DNA from: Lewinellaceae bacterium
GTDB lineage: Bacteria > Bacteroidota > Bacteroidia > Chitinophagales > Saprospiraceae
DNA length: 64,000 nucleotides
Direction: 5' to 3'
Assembly (NCBI GenBank): GCA_020636225.1
Contig: JACJYI010000002.1
Coordinates: 558,001 to 622,000, forward strand
Below the pieces are notes generated by a model that saw only the letters and a program-made list of their open reading frames with translations, was not told where the DNA came from and made no database searches. Positions within the stretch are counted from its first letter, which is position 1. The number at the start of each line of letters is the position of its first letter. This document shows positions 58,313 through 64,000 of this stretch, in pieces. The translations under genes and the position numbers were made by a program.

Positions 58313-59620
58313 TCAACTGATCAGGTAGACAAGGATCAACAAGATGGAATAAATAGCCACAGGTTGGAACGGGATATAGGCAGAAGGGGGAATGCCCCTG
58401 ATCTTCCAGAGATACACGACATGGACCAGCTTCTCAAATGCATAGGCCAGAATGGTCGCCAGGGCTACGCCCTGAATGCCCCAGTACCGGATGAAGATCA
58501 GGCTGAGACCTGCATTGACTGCCAGCTCGAAGATGCCAGTAACAAAAATAAACCGTGTGGCATTCATGGACATCAATACGGGTCCTGTGAACACCATCCG
58601 ACTGATCAGGATCAGCAGGTAGAGATTGAAAATGGACGTGCTCTCCGTGAAATCGGGATTAAAGACCCGAACAAACCACCATGGGCTGGTCAGCATGACC
58701 AGGGCGGTAACGGGGAACAGCAGATGGCTTAACCGGGCAACACGAGTCCGCAATTCATGGAATCCAGACTGCTGGTCGGCAAGCAACCGGGTGATGGCCG
58801 CCGTTCCCAACGCCGCGGCGAGAGGCAGGGAAAAAGGCAACTCTCTTGCGCCATATCGGTAGAGGGCAAATATCTGGGCATCCTGGTAATGGGCATTGAT
58901 GATCCAACCATCGATCACCACAGCCGCACCTCCGGTGATGGCATAGCCCATGAGGGGCAGCGATGTCTTCACCCAATTCCGGAGGCGGGCATCCCCGAAC
59001 AGTCGAAACGATGGCCAGGCCAACGCGCACAACCAAATAAGGCGGAACACACCGAATCCTGCCAGGCCGATCAATCCTGCCTCCAATGAACCAGCGGTCC
59101 AGACCGGGATCAGAAAGGCCATCAGGATCAGGATCGTACTGCTCACCATCCACTGGATCAATCTGCGCACCTGGTCGCGGACCAGGTAAATATGTTCAAC
59201 AAGTGAGGATATCTGATAACTGAAAAAGAACACCGAGAACAGCATCCATTGATGGTGCTGAACGACTCCACCGGTCAACCACTCGCTGACACCCTGGACA
59301 AAGATCCAGGTCAATACCAGCAGCCCCCCGGCGACTGTCAGGAACAGGCCGACAGCATTCTTCTCGAGAAGACGGCGACCTTCATCCTCGATCTGCGGAT
59401 ATAGAACAACAAATCCTTGCAAGAGTCCCGTCAGCCAGAAAAAGGTAAGGGTATATCCCAGGAACAGGAGTTGCTCATATTGTCCGATATCCCCCAGGGA
59501 GAGATCGGACTTGGCCAGCAGGATGGCGATCAGGACGGTAGCACCCTGGCGTGCCACCTGAAACAGTTGAAAAACGCGTGAACGATCAAGGAATGCCGAA
59601 TGGAAGGCCTTCACCAGCAT
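58313..59620 (-). CDS. Polysaccharide flippase-like membrane protein (MOP superfamily)
   Basis: 435 residues with about 12 hydrophobic segments, spaced like Wzx/MATE-type exporters. The N-terminus FQLFQVARQGATVLIAILLAKSDLSLGDIGQYEQL and the central SLPLMGYAITGGAAVVIDGWII match oligosaccharide flippase topology. It likely moves a lipid-linked glycan across the inner membrane. It starts 4 nt after the saccharopine-dehydrogenase-family gene, so the two share a transcript although no joint role is obvious. No glycosyltransferase adjoins it; the sugar operon at 1-5268 and the GT4 gene are distant in the window. Confidence 0.85.
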   Translation of the reverse strand: MLVKAFHSAFLDRSRVFQLFQVARQGATVLIAILLAKSDLSLGDIGQYEQLLFLGYTLTFFWLTGLLQGFVVLYPQIEDEGRRLLEKNAVGLFLTVAGGLLVLTWIFVQGVSEWLTGGVVQHHQWMLFSVFFFSYQISSLVEHIYLVRDQVRRLIQWMVSSTILILMAFLIPVWTAGSLEAGLIGLAGFGVFRLIWLCALAWPSFRLFGDARLRNWVKTSLPLMGYAITGGAAVVIDGWIINAHYQDAQIFALYRYGARELPFSLPLAAALGTAAITRLLADQQSGFHELRTRVARLSHLLFPVTALVMLTSPWWFVRVFNPDFTESTSIFNLYLLILISRMVFTGPVLMSMNATRFIFVTGIFELAVNAGLSLIFIRYWGIQGVALATILAYAFEKLVHVVYLWKIRGIPPSAYIPFQPVAIYSILLILVYLIS

Positions 59621-59624
59621 CGCT

Positions 59625-60998
59625 TCAGGAACTCAGATGATGAAACGATGCTGCCTCATGGGGAGAACAATACCTTTCCTCGAAACAGACACCTTCGCCT
59701 GCCAGCGCATCCAGCATGGGAGTAGTGATCCCCGGCTCAAAGGGCACCGGAAGGGTCACACCTTTAAGTTTGCCCCTCAGAAACAGACGAGTGGCATGTG
59801 CGAGGGGCAATCCAACCAGATCGGCCATGGCCGTTTTATCCTTGTTCGTCCCTTCATAGATCAGGGAGGACCGGATTTCTCTCCCTTCCCTACCCGAGTG
59901 GTATTGGATACGATGTTCCATGACCACCAGATCCCGATCCTCCGGTTCCAACTTCCATTTCTCCTCCAGCAGACCTTGCAGGTAATCGGCAGGGGTCAGG
60001 CCCAGGGGTCCGATGGGGCGATCAGAGAACAATCCCAGCCACTCTAGCTGATCCATGACCACGTGGTGAGCCGGTATCTGCAAAAAATCGGCACATCGTT
60101 CCCTGACACTGAGGTTCACATCCCGGACAAGAAATCCGGCGATCAATTCTTCCCAGGTCAGGGGTTTGTCAACGCCGAGGGGCGTCTGGCTTTCCGTCAA
60201 ACCCAACTGGACCAGGGCACCCCATGCCGCACTGAATCCGCGGACCCTTACAGTGCCCCTCATGATGGATGGGACACCGCTCAATCCATACATGGAAATA
60301 TATCGGAGCGAATCCCGATTGGGATACACTTCATATCGATCCTGGTCGCCAATGGCAATGGGCATGGCGGATTGGAACAACTGGTGATACGGGATCAGGC
60401 GCAAATCGCCATGATGCCGATACTGGATCGTTCCCTGTCCGGCCAACACGATATTCCTCGGATTCCAGGTGATCTTGTAATGCCATGGATTGGTATCACA
60501 GGAAGGCGCAATCAATCCCCCCGCATAGGAATGAAAGGAGGTGATCTGACCACCCTCATCCTTGATCTTCTGGATCAGGTGCAGGGCCGACATGTGGTCC
60601 AGACCTGGATCCAGTCCGAGCTCTCCCATGAAAAACAGGCCTTTCTTCCTGGCTTTGGCATGAAGGGCTCGCATCTCTTCATTCACATAGGATGCCGTGA
60701 TGAGATGCTTGCCCAATCGAAGACAATCCCGGGCCACAAGGGTATGCAGGGTCCAGGGCAGCAGACTGATCACGAAATCATGCGCCCCGATCAAGGCCGA
60801 ACGCTGCTTGGCCGACTGCACATCTACCTCCGTGCCATGCAAGGCGGGATGATTCCTGATCTTCTCCTGGACCAGATCACCGGAAGCGTCCGCCACTGTG
60901 ACATGCCATTCCTCGGATCGGGCATGATCCCCTAAAAACCAGATGAGGGTGGTGGCTGAGCGACCGGCCCCGAAAACCAGAATCTTTTTCATAGGCAT
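59625..60998 (-). CDS. Saccharopine dehydrogenase family protein
   Basis: 457 residues; ATG 60992 is an equally possible start. The Rossmann motif is ILVFGAGRSATTLIWFLG, later ELGLDPGLDHMSA and SYAGGLIAPSCDTNPWHYKITWNPRNIV are signature blocks of saccharopine reductase (alpha-aminoadipate pathway, LYS9/AASS C-terminal type). In this phylum such enzymes are linked to lysine degradation, splitting saccharopine to glutamate and aminoadipate semialdehyde. No lysine-ketoglutarate reductase gene is next to it, so direction and substrate are inferred. It leads a two-gene unit with the flippase. Confidence 0.88.
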   Translation of the reverse strand: MPMKKILVFGAGRSATTLIWFLGDHARSEEWHVTVADASGDLVQEKIRNHPALHGTEVDVQSAKQRSALIGAHDFVISLLPWTLHTLVARDCLRLGKHLITASYVNEEMRALHAKARKKGLFFMGELGLDPGLDHMSALHLIQKIKDEGGQITSFHSYAGGLIAPSCDTNPWHYKITWNPRNIVLAGQGTIQYRHHGDLRLIPYHQLFQSAMPIAIGDQDRYEVYPNRDSLRYISMYGLSGVPSIMRGTVRVRGFSAAWGALVQLGLTESQTPLGVDKPLTWEELIAGFLVRDVNLSVRERCADFLQIPAHHVVMDQLEWLGLFSDRPIGPLGLTPADYLQGLLEEKWKLEPEDRDLVVMEHRIQYHSGREGREIRSSLIYEGTNKDKTAMADLVGLPLAHATRLFLRGKLKGVTLPVPFEPGITTPMLDALAGEGVCFEERYCSPHEAASFHHLSS

Positions 60999-61012
60999 AT
61001 TGAACCAGGGGC

Positions 61013-61020
61013 CAAATTTA
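61013..61020 (-). promoter_or_regulatory. -7 element of the saccharopine dehydrogenase unit
   Basis: Minus-strand TAAATTTG, exact TAnnTTTG, 14 nt before ATG 60998. Confidence 0.5.
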
Positions 61021-61030
61021 TCGTAAAATA

Positions 61031-61540
61031 ATGTGCACCTTCATGAAACAGGTAGAAATGGCCATGCAACGACACGAGATCAACTATCAGGAACTGAAGA
61101 CCGATGCCGAGCTATCAGCAGACGACCAGGAACTGTTGGGCAAGGCAAAGCAAGCTCTCCTGAAGAGTTATTCGCCGTATTCCAGATTCCAGGTCGGTGC
61201 TGCTGCCCGATTGTCCAATGGCATGATCATCAGTGGATTCAACATAGAAAATGCCGCCTATCCAGTCTGTCTCTGTGCCGAGCAGACCACCATTGCCGCT
61301 GTTCGTACTCAATTTCCAGACACCGGCATTCAAGCCATGGCGATCTCGGTGAAAAGCGCCCATCATCTCGTGGATCAACCGGCAACGCCCTGTGGCCAAT
61401 GTCGCCAACTGCTCTCCGAGCAGGAACGCAACAATCCGACGACCATCCGCCTGATCCTTCAGGGGGAAACCGGACCGATATGGATATTTCGCTCGGTCAA
61501 TGATCTCCTGCCATTTTCGTTTACGGGTGAATGGTTGTAA
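61031..61540 (+). CDS. cdd: Cytidine deaminase
   Basis: 169 residues from ATG 61031; ATGs at 61043 and 61058 are alternative starts that would not affect the domain. Zinc and catalytic residues are in CLCAEQTTI (cysteine and glutamate) and TPCGQCRQ. SYSPYSRFQVGAAARLSNG is the homotetrameric Cdd signature. It deaminates cytidine and deoxycytidine for pyrimidine salvage. The stop is 1 bp from the stop of the convergent kdsB. Confidence 0.94.
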   Translation: MCTFMKQVEMAMQRHEINYQELKTDAELSADDQELLGKAKQALLKSYSPYSRFQVGAAARLSNGMIISGFNIENAAYPVCLCAEQTTIAAVRTQFPDTGIQAMAISVKSAHHLVDQPATPCGQCRQLLSEQERNNPTTIRLILQGETGPIWIFRSVNDLLPFSFTGEWL

Positions 61541-61541
61541 T

Positions 61542-62294
61542 TCACAACGACCAAAGCCGGGCTCTGACCAGGTCCTCTGGTGTATCGATCCCCATGGATT
61601 GATAATCCGTTACCCCAACAGATATGCGATAACCTTCTGACAACCAGCGGAGTTGCTCCAATTGCTCCGTGCGTTCCAGAATGCCTACCGGCAAGGCAGA
61701 TAGTTCCATCAAAATGTCCCGTCGGAATCCATACAAACCGATGTGCGTCAGATAGGTCGCATGCAATGGCCACTGGTCCCGCTCCCGATCACGCTGGTAT
61801 GGAATCCAGGCCCTGCTGAAGTACATGGCCTCTCCAAGGTTGTTGCACACCACCTTCACGACATTGGGTGACGAAAGGACCTCCGGGTCAACCTCCTTTC
61901 GGGCCAGGGTGGCGATTGGGCAGATGGGCTGGTCCTTCAAGAGTGCTACCAGCTGCCGTATGGCATCCGGGGAGATGAACGGCTCATCTCCCTGGATATT
62001 GATCACCAGATCCTCAGTGGCATCCCTTGCCACCACGGCACACCGATCCGTCCCACTCGGGAGATCGGGATCCGTCAGTTGGACCTCCGCCCCTGCCTCC
62101 TGACAACAGGCAGCGATCCGTTCATCGTCCGTAGCGATGACGATCCTGTCCAACCCGGCCTGACGACATTTGTCCCAGACATGCAGCACCATGGGCCGTC
62201 CGTTCAGGTCCGCCAGGGGTTTTCCCGGGAAACGACTGGATGCCCAGCGGGCGGGAATAATGCCAAGGCATGTTGTTGGAGTTTGGCTGTCCAT
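61542..62294 (-). CDS. kdsB: CMP-KDO synthetase (3-deoxy-manno-octulosonate cytidylyltransferase)
   Basis: 250 residues. GIIPARWASSRFPGKPLADLNGRPM is the nucleotide-binding start, followed by IATDDERI, DLPSGTDRC, NIQGDEPFI and HIGLYGFRRDIL. It activates KDO with CTP for lipopolysaccharide inner-core synthesis, so the organism makes KDO-containing LPS, in line with lptE. The -7 box TACTTTTG ends 4 nt before the ATG and no other ATG fits, so the mRNA is probably leaderless or nearly so. Confidence 0.97.
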   Translation of the reverse strand: MDSQTPTTCLGIIPARWASSRFPGKPLADLNGRPMVLHVWDKCRQAGLDRIVIATDDERIAACCQEAGAEVQLTDPDLPSGTDRCAVVARDATEDLVINIQGDEPFISPDAIRQLVALLKDQPICPIATLARKEVDPEVLSSPNVVKVVCNNLGEAMYFSRAWIPYQRDRERDQWPLHATYLTHIGLYGFRRDILMELSALPVGILERTEQLEQLRWLSEGYRISVGVTDYQSMGIDTPEDLVRARLWSL

Positions 62295-62298
62295 GGGA

Positions 62299-62306
62299 CA
62301 AAAGTA
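62299..62306 (-). promoter_or_regulatory. -7 element abutting the kdsB start
   Basis: Minus-strand TACTTTTG then TCCC and the ATG, the same 4-nt spacing as recQ. Confidence 0.5.
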
Positions 62307-62328
62307 CAGGACTGTTTTGGGGCTTTGC

Positions 62329-62336
62329 TACTTTTG
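62329..62336 (+). promoter_or_regulatory. -7 element of the LysM gene
   Basis: Exact TACTTTTG, 20 nt before the ATG at 62357. It is divergent from the kdsB promoter. Confidence 0.55.
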
Positions 62337-62356
62337 CAACAAGAATCATCCATCCC

Positions 62357-63205
62357 ATGACCGTACGAAGGTTGCTCCTTCTTCTTTTCCTTCCGATCTC
62401 GCTGATGGCCCAGACCGGGAATCGCGACACCTATCTGACCTTCCGGGATACCCTTGAGGTACAAGTCAACAAATCCAGGCTGTTCGTGCAACATGAGATG
62501 GCCGCCGGACAGACCCTGTATGGGCTTGCCCGATTCTATGGGTTGGAACTGGATGAGATGCTTTATTACAACCGTCAATTCAACGATCTCATCCCGGGCA
62601 TTGGTGATACGGTACTGATCCCAATACCCAAAAAGGCGATTCTCCCCTATTGGTATCCCGGATACAAGCGCTGGAAAGGCGCACCATTGATCTACCATGT
62701 TCGCAAGGGAGAAACCCTGTACCAGATCAGCCGGCGACACTTCGGAATCCCCCTGGACAGTCTGCTGCACTACAATCAATTGAAGGAAACAGCCATTGCC
62801 CCGGGCACACCCTTGTTCGTCGGATGGCTGGGCACCAAAGGCATTGCCGACAGTATTCGCGTTTTTTCGGGCCATCCCCTGTGGGAGGAGAGCTATCGAT
62901 TGAGGACCCAGTATCTTCGCATGCGCAAGAATGCAAAAGAGGCAGAGGAACAGGGCTTTGGCAGCCGGATCGGATCGGATGTTACCGGGGAAGACCTGGT
63001 GGTCCTCCATCAGTCGGCCGGGATCAATGATGTCATTGCCATGAAAAACCCGCTGAACAATCGCATCGTGTTTGCCCGTGTGATCGGTCGGATCCCGGCT
63101 GGAACCTATCCCCCGGGGACCGTGGTGGTGGCCAGTGATGCCGTCGTACGGTTGCTGGCCGTCAAGGACCAGCGATTTTTTGTCCGAGTCAAATACCTCG
63201 AATGA
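62357..63205 (+). CDS. Exported LysM-domain protein
   Basis: 282 residues from ATG 62357, which opens a signal peptide (MTVRRLLLLLFLPISLMAQ). Two LysM modules follow: HEMAAGQTLYGLARFYG with NRQFNDLIPGIGDTVLIPIP, and YHVRKGETLYQISRRHFGIP with the matching second half. A C-terminal domain (about 205-282, LVVLHQSAGINDVIAMKNP to the end) has beta strands resembling a double-psi barrel but no catalytic motif. It probably binds peptidoglycan in the periplasm. Its stop overlaps the start of the synthase gene by ATGA. Confidence 0.88.
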   Translation: MTVRRLLLLLFLPISLMAQTGNRDTYLTFRDTLEVQVNKSRLFVQHEMAAGQTLYGLARFYGLELDEMLYYNRQFNDLIPGIGDTVLIPIPKKAILPYWYPGYKRWKGAPLIYHVRKGETLYQISRRHFGIPLDSLLHYNQLKETAIAPGTPLFVGWLGTKGIADSIRVFSGHPLWEESYRLRTQYLRMRKNAKEAEEQGFGSRIGSDVTGEDLVVLHQSAGINDVIAMKNPLNNRIVFARVIGRIPAGTYPPGTVVVASDAVVRLLAVKDQRFFVRVKYLE

Positions 63206-64000
63206 TGAAATTCTACAACAACATACTGGAAACGATCGGTGATACACCGATGGTCAAATTGCAGAAAATCACGGCTGCATTGCCATGTACTGTACTGATC
63301 AAAATGGAGACCTTCAATCCCGGTCATTCCATCAAGGATCGGATGGCCCTGAAAATGGTGCTGGATGCAGAAGCGGATGGGCGACTGAAGCCCGGAGGGA
63401 CGATCATCGAATGCACGTCGGGAAACACCGGCATGGGATTGGCCCTGGCCGGAGTGGTCAGGGGCTATCGATGCATTTTCACCACCAACGACAAACAATC
63501 CAAGGAAAAGGTCGACTTGCTGAAGGCCCTTGGCGCAGAAGTGATCGTCTGTCCGACCAACGTGGGCCCTGAGGATCCACGGTCCTATTACTCTGTCGCC
63601 GAACGACTCAGCAAGGAGATCCCGAACAGTTTCTGGTTCAATCAATATGATAACCTGTCCAACCGCCAGGCACATTACGAATCAACAGGCCCGGAGATCT
63701 GGGAACAAACGGATGGACAGATCACCCATCTGGTGGTCGGGGTCGGAACCGGGGGAACGATCTCAGGTACCTCCAGGTACCTGAAGGAACAGAAACCTGA
63801 CGTCCAGGTCTGGGGGATTGACACCTATGGTTCCGTGTTCAAGAAGTACCACGAAACAGGTGAGTTTGACGAAAAGGAGATCTATCCCTATATCACGGAA
63901 GGTATCGGGGAAGACATTCTTCCTAAGAATGTCGATTTCAGTCTGATTGATCACTTTGAAAAGGTGACCGACAAGGACGGCGCCCTGATGGCCAGGCGTT
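63202..64000 (+). CDS. Cysteine/cystathionine beta-synthase family PLP enzyme (partial)
   Basis: 266 codons from ATG 63202 (a second ATG is next) run off the right edge. Start ILETIGDTPMVKL, PLP lysine K45 in NPGHSIKDRMAL (NPGGSVKDR is the usual form), CTSGNTGMGLALAG, and the phosphate loop GVGTGGTISGTSRYL. These define fold-type II beta-synthases: either CysK, making cysteine from O-acetylserine, or CBS, making cystathionine. TEGIGEDILPKNVD resembles CBS more than CysK. In this phylum such proteins often carry C-terminal CBS domains, which would be beyond the window. The ATG overlaps the LysM stop. Confidence 0.9.
   Translation, partial: MMKFYNNILETIGDTPMVKLQKITAALPCTVLIKMETFNPGHSIKDRMALKMVLDAEADGRLKPGGTIIECTSGNTGMGLALAGVVRGYRCIFTTNDKQSKEKVDLLKALGAEVIVCPTNVGPEDPRSYYSVAERLSKEIPNSFWFNQYDNLSNRQAHYESTGPEIWEQTDGQITHLVVGVGTGGTISGTSRYLKEQKPDVQVWGIDTYGSVFKKYHETGEFDEKEIYPYITEGIGEDILPKNVDFSLIDHFEKVTDKDGALMARR

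Noticed and set aside
1..64000. CRISPR arrays, insertion sequences, prophage, toxin-antitoxin or defence genes
   Set aside because: No direct-repeat arrays, transposase, integrase, nuclease-helicase defence cluster or short toxin-antitoxin pair was seen; the window reads as core genome.

Overview
The window looks like a chromosomal segment of a Bacteroidota bacterium, most plausibly Saprospiria/Saprospiraceae-like. The evidence is a secreted protein with SprB-type repeats and a type IX secretion (T9SS) C-terminal sorting domain, an LptE-SecG-GroES-GroEL neighbourhood, few Shine-Dalgarno sequences, and a recurrent Bacteroidota-type -7 promoter element (TAnnTTTG and close variants) seen upstream of about two dozen transcription units. 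No phage, insertion sequence, CRISPR array or integron was seen. Gene density is high, with many 1-4 bp start/stop overlaps.

Layout. 1-5268 (minus): a surface-sugar operon with a GT2 glycosyltransferase, the oxidoreductase/acetyltransferase/aminotransferase trio typical of 2,3-diacetamido-uronic acid synthesis, and a GT-C membrane protein with C-terminal TPRs running off the left edge. 5425-8771: a class I aminotransferase and oligopeptidase B. 8862-11546 (minus): a T9SS-exported thioredoxin/SprB-repeat protein. 11733-13723: a BioD-like/DRTGG protein and a Crp/Fnr regulator. 13760-15507: tRNA-Ser, an RluA-type pseudouridine synthase and mqnD. 15739-18102: ald and rocD. 18106-25309: a TPR histidine kinase and a TPR/beta-barrel pair. 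25317-32738: aacS, a biotin carboxylase, tpiA, a DUF72 protein and ppk1. 32814-33039: tRNA-Gly and tRNA-Leu. 33239-40237: M1 peptidase, small lipoprotein, cyclase-family hydrolase, MscS channel, GT4 and RecQ. 40391-47042: miaB, a sigma-54 enhancer-binding protein, lptE, an acidic/basic linker protein, secG, groES and groEL. 47189-51612: purB, purM and yidC. 51613-52013: an AT-rich intergenic region. 52014-58248 (minus): folD, prmA and a 1505-residue exported protein of unknown function. 58313-64000: a flippase, a saccharopine dehydrogenase family protein, cdd, kdsB, a LysM protein and a cysteine/cystathionine synthase cut by the right edge.

How it fits together. Much of the window serves the cell envelope (sugar operon, KdsB, LptE, YidC, SecG, flippase, LysM, beta-barrel, T9SS cargo). 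The rest is central metabolism (amino acids, purines, folate, triose phosphate, menaquinone, polyphosphate) and RNA modification. The most unusual signals are non-coding. There is a consensus sigma-54 promoter followed about 70 nt later by an intrinsic terminator (15548-15645), in a window that also encodes a sigma-54 activator. An AT-rich gap upstream of yidC holds a Fur-box-like sequence, an inverted repeat, a TTGGCACA element and a terminator. Two widely spaced intergenic palindromes share TGGCA-N3-TGCCA. Finally, some -7 boxes sit so close to start codons that the mRNAs should be leaderless.
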